Origin: an uncultured Schwartzia sp.
GTDB lineage: Bacteria; Bacillota; Negativicutes; Selenomonadales; Selenomonadaceae
NCBI GenBank assembly: GCA_905372875.1
Contig: CAJPQU010000022.1
Span: 1-17,980 of the forward strand
Length of the DNA: 17,980 nt
Direction of reading: 5' to 3'
The number at the start of each line of letters is the position of its first letter. The stretch's first letter is position 1. Under the pieces are notes generated by a model. That model had not been told where the DNA came from, did not search any database, and saw nothing but the letters and a program-made list of their open reading frames with translations. Of this stretch, positions 8,070 to 15,646 are shown piece by piece. A program made the position numbers and the translations under genes.

Positions 8070-10013
8070 ATGATCTGGGAAAGAAATCCGGTAGAACTTT
8101 TAGCTCCCGCCGGGAACTGGGAAGCCTTGGAGGCAGCAGTGGAAGCCGGTGCGGACGCGGTGTATTTAGGGGGCAAAGCCTTCAACATGCGCCTTCACCG
8201 GCAGGATATGAATTTCGACGATGAGGCCCTGGCCCGGGCGGTAACTTATGCCCACGCCCATCAAGTGCGCCTCTACATCACCATCAACAACCTCATTAGC
8301 GAGGAGGAGCTCGAGCCCCTGCGGCGCTATCTCCTCTATCTCAATGAGATCCGCCCCGACGCCATTTTGGTGCAGGACTTTGCCGTGATCTCTTTAGCGG
8401 AGGAATTAGGGATGTCCCTGCCCCTCCATGCCTCGGTGATGATGAACATTCATAACGAAGCGGCCATGCGCCTTTTGAAAGAACATGGCATCACCCGCAT
8501 CGTGGCCAGCCGGGAAATGACCCTTGCGGAGCTTGCCCTCCTCCGGCAAACTACGGGCCTCGAGATCGAATACTTCGTTCACGGCGATATGTGCATATCG
8601 GAGAGCGGCCAGTGTGTCCACTCCGGCGTTCTTTTCGGGCAGAGCGGCAATCGCGGGCGCTGCTTAAAGCCCTGCCGCTGGCCCTACGAGATCATCGACG
8701 AAATCACCGGGGAATCCCTCGAAAATGCCGCCGCCGGGCCGTACAAATTGGCACTGAAAGACATGTGCCTCTACCGTAATCTGCCGGAACTCATCCAGTC
8801 CGGCGTATATTCCTTTAAGATTGAAGGGCGGATGCGTCCGGCCGACTTCGTCCACCGCATCGTCGGTACTTATCGCCGGGCCATTGACGCTTATTTAGCC
8901 GACCCGGCGGGCTATCGCGTAAACGAAGAAGATTGGCAGGATCTCTATGAAAACCGCGCCCGAGACTTCACCACTTCCTTTGCGCTGGGACAGCCGACCG
9001 CAGAAGCTATCGGCTGGGACGGAACCCGAGAGCCTCGCTTTTTCAGCAAGGCCTCCCCGGAAGCCTCGCTTGCCCCTCATCTCTTAGCTGACGAACCGGC
9101 TATTTCCCCAAAAAAAACGACCCCATATCCCTTCCTTACCGTTCACGCCGCCGATCTCAACGGCGTATCCGCTGCCTGTGAAAATGGGGCCGACGCTGTC
9201 ATTATCGGCGGTGAAACGTGGCGGCCCTGCCGCCCTTGGACGTTGGACGATATTCGCCGCACCCTGCGTCTCACGCGGGAATACGGTGTCCGAACCATCA
9301 TCGATACCCCCCGCAGCACCCACCAGCGGGAATGCCGCGAACTGTCCCAATTTTTCCTTATGTTGGAAGAAATGGGCCCCGACGCGCTCTTAGTGGGTAA
9401 TCCCGGCATACTGAAATTAGCGGCGGAATGTGCCACCCTGCCCATCCATGCGGACTTTTCTTTCAACCTCTTCAATCATCGGGCAGCCGCCTTCCTCAAG
9501 GAACAGCGCGTCTCCTTGGGGACGGTATCCCTTGAACTCGCCTTTCCGCAGCTTCGGGACTTAGTGCAGCACACCTCTCTGCCGTTGGAAATTATTCTCC
9601 ACGGCGTCACAGAATCCATGATCTGTGACCATAACCTTCCGGCATTGGCCTTGGGAAACTACGATCCACTGGAAAATCCGTCCTTTAACGACCGCCGCTA
9701 TGCCCTGCGGGACGAAGCAGAAGAAATCCATCCCCTCCGGCAGGATCAGTACGGGCGTTTCCATATTCTCTTCGCCAAGGATCTGTGCCTGTATCCCTAC
9801 CTCTCCAAACTCAAAGGTTTTTCCTCCTATCGCATTGAAGGGCAAGACTATGCGCCGCACCTCTTAGGGAAGATTACCCGCCTCTATCGCGAAGCCTTGG
9901 ACAGTCTCGCTGCCGGGAAAGAGCCCCTCGATTTGGACGCCCTCGCGGCGCTGCAAAATGATTCCCCCCGCACATTCGGCTGCGGCACGTACCGCTTTCA
10001 TCTCTCGCGGTAA
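8070..10013 (+). CDS. U32 peptidase-family protein with duplicated U32 fold (RlhA/TrhP/UbiU-like)
   Basis: A 647-residue cytoplasmic protein. The N-terminal half (about 8-280) is a U32 domain: it opens with LLAPAGNWEALEAAVEAGAD and has HGDMC at 171-175. It carries the cysteine pattern of the iron-sulfur members of this family (RlhA, TrhP, UbiU/V): Cys175, Cys182, Cys198 and Cys233, with an extra Cys202. Those characterised relatives use the cluster for RNA or quinone hydroxylation rather than proteolysis, so an RNA-modification role is plausible but unproven. The C-terminal half (about 354-615) repeats the fold but keeps only part of the cysteine set. ATG 8070 has AAAGGAG 10 bases upstream. 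The name collagenase or peptidase is historical; I see no protease active site I can defend. Confidence 0.88.
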   Translation: MIWERNPVELLAPAGNWEALEAAVEAGADAVYLGGKAFNMRLHRQDMNFDDEALARAVTYAHAHQVRLYITINNLISEEELEPLRRYLLYLNEIRPDAILVQDFAVISLAEELGMSLPLHASVMMNIHNEAAMRLLKEHGITRIVASREMTLAELALLRQTTGLEIEYFVHGDMCISESGQCVHSGVLFGQSGNRGRCLKPCRWPYEIIDEITGESLENAAAGPYKLALKDMCLYRNLPELIQSGVYSFKIEGRMRPADFVHRIVGTYRRAIDAYLADPAGYRVNEEDWQDLYENRARDFTTSFALGQPTAEAIGWDGTREPRFFSKASPEASLAPHLLADEPAISPKKTTPYPFLTVHAADLNGVSAACENGADAVIIGGETWRPCRPWTLDDIRRTLRLTREYGVRTIIDTPRSTHQRECRELSQFFLMLEEMGPDALLVGNPGILKLAAECATLPIHADFSFNLFNHRAAAFLKEQRVSLGTVSLELAFPQLRDLVQHTSLPLEIILHGVTESMICDHNLPALALGNYDPLENPSFNDRRYALRDEAEEIHPLRQDQYGRFHILFAKDLCLYPYLSKLKGFSSYRIEGQDYAPHLLGKITRLYREALDSLAAGKEPLDLDALAALQNDSPRTFGCGTYRFHLSR

Positions 10014-10051
10014 AGGACATTCGGACTTTTATCCTTACTTCCCTAAAAAAC

Positions 10052-10090
10052 GGACGGCAGAAAAAGCGTCCTGCGCTCTTTCCGCCGTCC
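10052..10090 (-). terminator. Hairpin with minus-strand terminator polarity
   Basis: GGACGGC (10052-10058) pairs with GCCGTCC (10084-10090), and further imperfect pairing runs inside (AAAAAGCG with CGCTCTTT). On the minus strand the stem is followed by G and six T, the shape of an intrinsic terminator; on the plus strand there is no T run. It lies in the 130-base gap between the U32 gene and the aminotransferase, both of which are plus strand, so it may stop antisense transcription. It could instead be an mRNA-stabilising hairpin. Confidence 0.4.
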
Positions 10091-10143
10091 ATCTCCGCAA
10101 AACCATTGCGCTCAAAAATACGTTTAGAAAGTAGGGTTCTTCC

Positions 10144-11439
10144 ATGACTGCCTACCTTGGCCCCGACGCCATCTTAGAGAAAAAGAAAAACTACATCATG
10201 CCCTGCCTCGGCCACTTTTACGAAAGACCGCCCCAATTCGTCAAGGGGTCCATGCAGTACCTCTTTGACAGTACGGGGAAAAAATACCTCGACTGCTTCG
10301 CCGGGGTCTCCGTCATGAACTGCGGCCACGCCAATCCTGACATCACCCGGCGTATTTGCCAGCAGGTGGAAACCCTCCAGCACGTCTGCAACATCTACCT
10401 GACGGAAAATTTTGTCCAACTCGCTGAACGACTGGCCACCGTCACCCCGGGCAAGCTGCAAAAATCCTTTTTCTGCTCCACCGGCAGCGAAGCCAACGAA
10501 GGGGCGATGCTCCTCGCCACGATTTACACCCAGCGCAGCGAATTTTTAGCGCTCACCGGCGGCCTCCATGGCCGGACAAAATTGGGCATGAGCGTCACCG
10601 GCATCGGCATGTGGCGCACCGACCCAAATCCCGTAGGCGGTATCCACTTCGTCCCCCATCCCTACTGCTACCGCTGTCCCTTAGAGAAAAAATATCCGGA
10701 CTGCGACCTTGCCTGCGCCGATCAGGTGGAAACCGTCATCAAAACCGCTACCTCCGGCCGCCTCGCTGCCCTCATCGCCGAGCCAATTCAGGGGAATGCC
10801 GGTATCGTCACACCGCCCCCGGGCTACTTCATCCGGTTGAAAGAAATCCTCGACGCCCATCAGACACTCCTCATCATCGACGAAGTACAGACAGGTTTCG
10901 CCCGCACGGGGAAAATGTTTGCCATTGAGCATTACGGCGTCACGCCGGACATCATGACCATGGCCAAAGCGCTGGGGAACGGCGTTCCCATCAGCGCTTT
11001 TATCGCGACGGCTGACATCGCCGACCGCTACACCCAGCCGGGGGCCTCTACCTTAGGAGGCAATCCTGTATCCAGCACCGCCGCCTTAGCCGTCTTAGAC
11101 TACATCGAGCGCCATCATCTTCTGGAAAATGCCGCTGCTCGGGGCGCACAGCTCGCTGACGGACTGAAAGACCTCCAAAGACGTCACCCCATCTTAGGCG
11201 ACATCCGTGGGCTTGGCCTCATGCGTGGCGCGGAATTTGTCCACGCCAATGGCTCCCCCGCACCCGCCGCCTTAGACGCCGCCTTGGAAAAGCTCAAAGA
11301 CCGGGGCATCTTGGTGGGGAAAAACGGCCTCGCCCGAAACGTCATGGCCTTCCAGCCCCCCCTCGTCATCACCGCCGCCGACGTGGATCATCTCCTGAAC
11401 CAGTTGGAGGACGTCTTAAAGGAACTCCAAGACCTCTAA
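10144..11439 (+). CDS. Class III PLP-dependent aminotransferase
   Basis: A 431-residue cytoplasmic enzyme of the class III (ornithine/AGXT2-like) aminotransferase family, which moves an amino group from an amine donor to a keto acid using pyridoxal phosphate. Visible features are the cofactor phosphate loop STGSEAN (112-118), GGLHG (139-143), Asp246 in LLIIDEVQTGF, which holds the pyridine nitrogen, and the Schiff-base lysine Lys275 in MTMAKALGNG. STLGGNP follows at 302-308. A cysteine-rich insert YCYRCP...CDLAC (about 174-191) occurs in the AGXT2-like subgroup. Sequence alone does not fix the substrate; alanine-glyoxylate, beta-alanine-pyruvate or related transamination are candidates. The ribosome site (AGTAGGG) is only moderate. 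Three stop codons follow closely (TAA TGA TAA), then a strong terminator. Confidence 0.9.
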   Translation: MTAYLGPDAILEKKKNYIMPCLGHFYERPPQFVKGSMQYLFDSTGKKYLDCFAGVSVMNCGHANPDITRRICQQVETLQHVCNIYLTENFVQLAERLATVTPGKLQKSFFCSTGSEANEGAMLLATIYTQRSEFLALTGGLHGRTKLGMSVTGIGMWRTDPNPVGGIHFVPHPYCYRCPLEKKYPDCDLACADQVETVIKTATSGRLAALIAEPIQGNAGIVTPPPGYFIRLKEILDAHQTLLIIDEVQTGFARTGKMFAIEHYGVTPDIMTMAKALGNGVPISAFIATADIADRYTQPGASTLGGNPVSSTAALAVLDYIERHHLLENAAARGAQLADGLKDLQRRHPILGDIRGLGLMRGAEFVHANGSPAPAALDAALEKLKDRGILVGKNGLARNVMAFQPPLVITAADVDHLLNQLEDVLKELQDL

Positions 11440-11442
11440 TGA

Positions 11443-11489
11443 TAAAATCCGTCAAGTTCGCGCCGATTTTCATCCCATCAAGGAAGCAA
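11443..11489 (+). repeat. Possible degenerate copy of the palindromic repeat
   Basis: Directly after the aminotransferase stop lies GATAAAATCCGTCAAGTTCG. It shares AAATCCGTCAA(G/A)TT and the following GCG with the interior of the copy at 13835-13893 (about 16 of 20 bases). The inverted ends are missing. It may be a decayed fragment; chance is not excluded. Confidence 0.35.
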
Positions 11490-11530
11490 AACCTCCGCAT
11501 AGCTCTGTTATGCGGAGGTTTTGCTTCCTT
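11480..11530. terminator. Bidirectional terminator between aminotransferase and TonB receptor genes
   Basis: Bases 11480-11501 and 11509-11530 form a perfect 22-bp stem around a 7-base loop. The GC-rich core CCTCCGCATA/TATGCGGAGG is followed by TTTT on the plus strand and, by symmetry, on the minus strand. It lies between convergent genes, as expected for a shared terminator. Confidence 0.85.
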
Positions 11531-11588
11531 GCGAAAAATGCGCCAAGATGGTGGTGTGAAATGTTCAGTACCTTCTCAAGCCATAACC

Positions 11589-13814
11589 TCAAAGATCAAA
11601 GGTCGCCGAAAGCATGAAGGTGCGCGGCATGGAAAGCAGAAGTTTGCTGCCCTGCCCCGGCTGCAAAATCCAATGGCTCGAATTAAAGAGATTATAGCAG
11701 GAGGCCTGCAAGGACACAGGCATCTTGCCCATCTTCGTCTTGTAATTGACGAAGAGGTCAAATACGGTGGACGCCGGTACGGAAAGCTGGCGACGATTCG
11801 TGCCGATGATGGTGCCTGCCCCTACATAATTCATCCGCCCCGTGATGCTCCAATCCTTATCCGGCATGTATTCGACACCCAAGACGGCACTCCAGTCCGC
11901 CGAGCTGTCCGTGGGCAGGCCATCGTTTATCCCCCCCGCCGTATGCTGCTGCCGGGCGTGAAGGTACTGAACGCCGCCGAAGAGATTCCACTTCGGCGCG
12001 GCGACACCCGTAAAGCTGAGATCGAGCCCCCGGTAACGATTTTCGCCATCCAGCCGATAGAAGGGCAGCCCTCCAGAAATGGGGTTGGCAACTTCAAGGT
12101 AATTCGGCTGGGTGACGTCAAAGTAGGCAAGCGCCGCATACATGGCGCCAATTTTATATTTGACCCCGACTTCCTTCTGGGTCACCTTCACCGCGCGCAA
12201 AATCTCGCCCTCGTTCGCGTAATTGCTCCCGACAATCTGCCCCCGCGTGGTGGACTGGGCGTATGCGCCGTAAAACGACAGGCGATCCGTCGGCGCGTAA
12301 GTAGCGCCAAAAGTGGGCGCGTACTGAATATCCGACACCTGATTGCCCGCCGCCGCGCCGCGATAATTCCCCATGCGGCGCGTCACCGCCGCCAAGATTG
12401 ACCACTTGCCGACCTTCACCTTGTCCATGAGATTGACGCTGGTATCCATCTCCTGATACTGGAATTTCTTGCCGAGGCTCGACGAAATATCATAGTCGTA
12501 GATCGAGGGGTGATAGAGGATCCCGGAATAAATGTTGCCGGTGACGTGGGCGTTGGGCGCATCCCGGCGCGTATTGTTGTATTGGACGCGCCAAGAGCGG
12601 TCAACAGCCAGCGTCAGATCATGCTCGGCTGCGCCGGTACGGAATTTCGTATTGAGACCGACCTGCCCGTAGCGGCTCTTGAGGTAAAAATACTGCGACC
12701 AAACGCGGTTCCCTTTGAGATTGCCGAGGCCGTCGATGGTGATCTGCGACACATATATGAAGCGACGGTTCGTCATATCGTTCATCCCGGCGTTGAGGAA
12801 CCATTTCGTCTGCGCATTGATCTGCTGCTCATGGTTGAGGGTGAGCTGATAGCCGTGCCAGTCGCTGTGCATGAGCCTTGGATCGTCGTAACTCTTGCTG
12901 GCGTCCGGGGCAGCAGGCACCGCCGACACGCTGCGCTGGATATTAAAGCGCCGCTCTGTACCCCACAGCCGGTCATCGTAGTATCCTCCGAAAAAGTTCG
13001 TCCGGCTACGCGCCGTCTCGCGGCTCACATCGATGAAGACGTTGCGCTTTTGGCGGCCCGCCCCGCTGACCGCGAAGCCGCCGTCGCTGTACTCAGCGTA
13101 AAGACGCAGGCCCAGCGATTCATCGCCGCCTAAACGGCCGCGATTGATGTCCAGATAACCGCCGTAATGACCATAGCCGCTGACCGTCTGGCGATAGCGC
13201 GTGAAATCCTCCTGCTCCGGGCGCTTCGTATAAAGGTACACGGAAACGGGCTGACCGCCGTCAGGCCCGTTATACGACTGCACCGAACCGGAAAGCGTCG
13301 CCGCCGGGCCTACCATGACATCCGCCCGACCGATGGTATTCGTCACCGGCCCCGCCGCCATGATAAAGAACCCCGGCACGTTGTTGAGATAGAGCGCCGA
13401 ACCGTTGGCCAACATGCCCCGGGCAGAAAAATCCGTCTTGATGAGCGAGGTGCCGGTGCGAAGCGACGGAACATTATCCAACACCTGATTGATGTCACCG
13501 GCGGGGGCTGCGAAGGTAGCAAAATTTTTCTCCGTCAAGCTCTGCGCTGTATACGGCACCTCCATGAGATCCTGATCCCCGAATAGGCCAAAATTTGTGC
13601 TTTCCGTCTGAAACCCACCGGGCAAAAGCGCCCGGCCATAGGAATCGTAAGCGTCGCGTTCCCCAGTCACCGTGAGGGTGGGAAGCGTATAAGTCGCGAG
13701 CGGTGCTTTCTCCGCCGCCATGCCCTCGTCAGCCTTTCCCTCTTGTGCGTTCGTGTAGCTGCCGCTGGCCAAAGACAGCAACACAAAAACTGCCAATGTT
13801 TTCTGTCTGATCAT
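11589..13814 (-). CDS. TonB-dependent outer-membrane receptor (siderophore/metal-chelate type)
   Basis: A 741-residue outer-membrane transporter. The first about 23 residues form a signal peptide, with likely cleavage after TNA. A TonB box, TLTVTGE, lies at about 46-52, followed by a plug domain with siderophore-receptor-like motifs (VPYTAQSLTEKNF, INQVLDNVPSLR, RADVMVGPAA) and a long beta-barrel rich in aromatic, alternating segments. It ends in FMLSATFDL, with Leu rather than the usual terminal Phe. There is no N-terminal signalling (STN) domain, so it does not look like a FecA-type sigma regulator. ATG 13814 is preferred because AAAGGGGA lies 6-7 bases upstream; a TTG at 13820 is also in frame. 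It lies downstream of a nitrogenase-like gene and a FecCDE-type ABC transporter, and the three are likely to serve one uptake pathway. Ligand unknown. Confidence 0.93.
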   Translation of the reverse strand: MIRQKTLAVFVLLSLASGSYTNAQEGKADEGMAAEKAPLATYTLPTLTVTGERDAYDSYGRALLPGGFQTESTNFGLFGDQDLMEVPYTAQSLTEKNFATFAAPAGDINQVLDNVPSLRTGTSLIKTDFSARGMLANGSALYLNNVPGFFIMAAGPVTNTIGRADVMVGPAATLSGSVQSYNGPDGGQPVSVYLYTKRPEQEDFTRYRQTVSGYGHYGGYLDINRGRLGGDESLGLRLYAEYSDGGFAVSGAGRQKRNVFIDVSRETARSRTNFFGGYYDDRLWGTERRFNIQRSVSAVPAAPDASKSYDDPRLMHSDWHGYQLTLNHEQQINAQTKWFLNAGMNDMTNRRFIYVSQITIDGLGNLKGNRVWSQYFYLKSRYGQVGLNTKFRTGAAEHDLTLAVDRSWRVQYNNTRRDAPNAHVTGNIYSGILYHPSIYDYDISSSLGKKFQYQEMDTSVNLMDKVKVGKWSILAAVTRRMGNYRGAAAGNQVSDIQYAPTFGATYAPTDRLSFYGAYAQSTTRGQIVGSNYANEGEILRAVKVTQKEVGVKYKIGAMYAALAYFDVTQPNYLEVANPISGGLPFYRLDGENRYRGLDLSFTGVAAPKWNLFGGVQYLHARQQHTAGGINDGLPTDSSADWSAVLGVEYMPDKDWSITGRMNYVGAGTIIGTNRRQLSVPASTVFDLFVNYKTKMGKMPVSLQASCYNLFNSSHWILQPGQGSKLLLSMPRTFMLSATFDL

Positions 13815-13834
13815 GTTCAATCCCCTTTGCTTAA

Positions 13835-13893
13835 GGAAACGCTGATAAAATGAAATCCGTCAAATTGGCGATGCTGAATTTATCAGCGCTTCC
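13835..13893 (-). repeat. MITE-like palindromic repeat, copy 2
   Basis: A 59-base element with ends GGAAACGCTGATAA (13835-13848) and TTATCAGCGCTTCC (13880-13893), matching in 13 of 14 inverted positions. Flanks are TTAA and TTGA, near-identical 4-base repeats. It lies between the predicted promoter and the start of the TonB receptor gene. Read on the minus strand it aligns with copy 1 (for example CATTTTATCAGC near the gene-proximal end), so both copies have the same orientation relative to their downstream gene. Confidence 0.75.
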
Positions 13894-13924
13894 TTGAAAT
13901 AATGTACGATCTAACCTGAACATT

Positions 13925-13952
13925 ATCATAGTCAATGTTTTAATACAATCAA
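13925..13952 (-). promoter_or_regulatory. Candidate promoter of the TonB receptor gene
   Basis: On the minus strand, TTGATT (13952-13947) and TATGAT (13930-13925) are 16 bases apart in a strongly AT-rich stretch. The overlapping sequence TGACTATGATAATGT matches the Fur 7-1-7 consensus at about 9 of 14 positions, which is too weak to call a Fur box with confidence. Iron control would fit the gene. Confidence 0.45.
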
Positions 13953-13957
13953 ACAAA

Positions 13958-13984
13958 TTCAAAATGATAGTTCATTATTTTGAA
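13958..13984. promoter_or_regulatory. AT-rich inverted repeat upstream of the TonB receptor promoter
   Basis: TTCAAAAT (13958-13965) and ATTTTGAA (13977-13984) are perfect inverted repeats around an 11-base centre, with a further ATGA/TCAT dyad inside. It lies immediately upstream of the -35 box, between the nitrogenase-like gene and the receptor gene. It could be an operator for a metal-responsive or LysR regulator, or a weak terminator for the upstream gene (T-rich bases follow on the minus strand). Confidence 0.4.
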
Positions 13985-13993
13985 ACATTTTAC

Positions 13994-15589
13994 TCATGCA
14001 CCCGTCAGCAAAAATTTTTGCAATACCGCCGCGAACTTCTCTCCCAGTATCCCACTGCCCGCCCCGGCTGCTTCGCGACCGGACAAGAACCCATCCGGCA
14101 AAGGAAGCAACGCCTTGTCTCCCATGACGGAAAGGAAACAAGGATCCGCCACGACGACATCCGCCACGTCCCACGCTGCCTGCAGTTCTTCTTTCGACCG
14201 AAAACATAAGAGCGCTTCGTCTCCATTAGCTTGGCGAAAAAGTCCTGCCGTCTCCTCCGTCCAAGCGTAGGCCGCATAGCGCAGCTTCCCGAACCCGTAC
14301 CAGCGCAGCACTGCCCCGATGGCTCTCATCGCCACGGGATCGCCAATGAGGAGGATATGATGGCGACGATCCGTCACTGCGGGTCTATCCTCCGGCGCAG
14401 ATTCTGCCGCCCCTCGGGGGAACGCTCGTCGCACTGCCGTCTGCCACGCCGCCCGCCCTGCTTCCCCCAGCGGCAATTTCGTCACGACAGGCATACCGTA
14501 CCGGCGGTGCAGCCATTGAGCGGCCGATGTGCCAACGGCAGATACAACCCAGACCAGCGCCGGACGTTCCAGCAGGGTGTCACGCCCCGCCCAGCGCACC
14601 CCATACCCTAAGGACGCCAAATCGTCCGCTGCTTCGCGAAGCGGCGCAAAATCACCACAAAGAAGCGCCGTGTACCCGACGACGAGAACCGTCGCCGTCT
14701 TCTCTCGCCACATCGTAGCGGCTTCCTGAACGAGAAAAAGCGTGGCGGCCGCCGCCCCCGATATGGCATCCTGAAACCCGTCCGTAGAAAAGCTGCGCCG
14801 CCGCAAAACGTCGTCTGACGCCGCCGACAAGACCTCCTCTTCCCGCAGCGCCATGAATGCGGGCACCGGCGAGGAGAGGAGATTGATCTCCCGATACCGC
14901 CCCTCACGGGTCAGCATTTCCACCTCCGCCGCCATGGTATCCTCCATGCCGAAAACATAGTCCTTCGGGTGCGGAAGAGCGGCAAAGACGCCGGATTGCC
15001 CCGGCACCATATCGAGCCGCGTCAATGCCCCGCGGCAGCCGGATGGCGTGACGAGGACATTGGCCGCCCCTTCCCCGCGCAAGAGATCTGATACCCCCGC
15101 GATGTCGCCCATGGGCGGCGGCAAAACTGCCCCCGCCCTGACCTCCCCCGCTTCCGGCGGCAGACTTGCTAAAATCGCCGTCGCCGAGTCATGGGGAATG
15201 GCGTCGGTTTTGGCCAGCGGCCCGCGAAAGAAGCACTTCACCACACACCCCGTCTGCGCCGAAAGTCGGCCTTCAAGGTCATCAAAATCGAGACGGGTCA
15301 AAATATCCAGACAGGAGAGATAAATGACGACGACCCGCGCCCCGGGGAGAGCCGCCGCCTTCAAAACGGCACGACGTATCTCATCTTCTGCCGTCCCTAA
15401 GACATAATCCGCCGCCCGCAAAACGGCGTAACGAAAGCGCGAGAGCGCCCCCATCGCCTTGGCACTCTGATAGACCGTGCGCAGACAGACAAGCGATCCC
15501 GTCGCCACAAGGACAAGATCGCGGCGACGCCACAGTGTTTCTAAACTCGCCGGAAAATCGTCCTGCTCGCCCGCTAAAATTGGTTCCAT
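13994..15589 (-). CDS. Nitrogenase component 1-like protein (NifD/NifK superfamily), divergent
   Basis: A 531-residue cytoplasmic protein. The C-terminal part (about 265-500) follows the NifD/K plan: FSTDGFQDAISG, a Rossmann-like segment from TATVLVVGY with a GMPVVTKLPLG turn, then HHILLIGDPVAM. The N-terminal lobe shows GSLVC (Cys35), DYVLGTAED (61-69) and YLSC (Cys93) followed by DFDD. These correspond to the HGPxGC, VxFGG and TC-GDD blocks of nitrogenase-like proteins. A second GC...DYVFGMED block occurs at 184-217. Cys35 and Cys93 fit cluster-ligand positions, but the usual first P-cluster cysteine has no equivalent in the short N-terminus. Relatives reduce tetrapyrroles, thioethers or N2 together with a NifH-like ATPase; none is visible here. 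AGGAG lies 8 bases before the ATG. True nitrogenase activity is very unlikely. Confidence 0.75.
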   Translation of the reverse strand: MEPILAGEQDDFPASLETLWRRRDLVLVATGSLVCLRTVYQSAKAMGALSRFRYAVLRAADYVLGTAEDEIRRAVLKAAALPGARVVVIYLSCLDILTRLDFDDLEGRLSAQTGCVVKCFFRGPLAKTDAIPHDSATAILASLPPEAGEVRAGAVLPPPMGDIAGVSDLLRGEGAANVLVTPSGCRGALTRLDMVPGQSGVFAALPHPKDYVFGMEDTMAAEVEMLTREGRYREINLLSSPVPAFMALREEEVLSAASDDVLRRRSFSTDGFQDAISGAAAATLFLVQEAATMWREKTATVLVVGYTALLCGDFAPLREAADDLASLGYGVRWAGRDTLLERPALVWVVSAVGTSAAQWLHRRYGMPVVTKLPLGEAGRAAWQTAVRRAFPRGAAESAPEDRPAVTDRRHHILLIGDPVAMRAIGAVLRWYGFGKLRYAAYAWTEETAGLFRQANGDEALLCFRSKEELQAAWDVADVVVADPCFLSVMGDKALLPLPDGFLSGREAAGAGSGILGEKFAAVLQKFLLTGA

Positions 15590-15646
15590 TCCGTGCGCTC
15601 CTCAAAAAATGCGGCCAGCCTCTGTCAAGAGCTAAGGCGGGCCGCG

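Noticed and set aside
11439..12401. A 320-codon plus-strand open frame antisense to the TonB receptor gene
   Set aside because: It lies opposite a clearly coding gene, has low-complexity arginine/isoleucine-rich content, no recognisable domain and no ribosome site. It is a shadow frame in GC-rich coding DNA.
13910..13932. A firm Fur box before the TonB receptor gene
   Set aside because: Only about 9 of 14 consensus positions match, which is not enough in an AT-rich stretch. Kept only as a possibility.
13994..15589. Calling the NifD/K-like protein a true nitrogenase subunit
   Set aside because: It lacks the full cysteine set and sits in an uptake cluster without nif genes in view, so nitrogen fixation is not supported.
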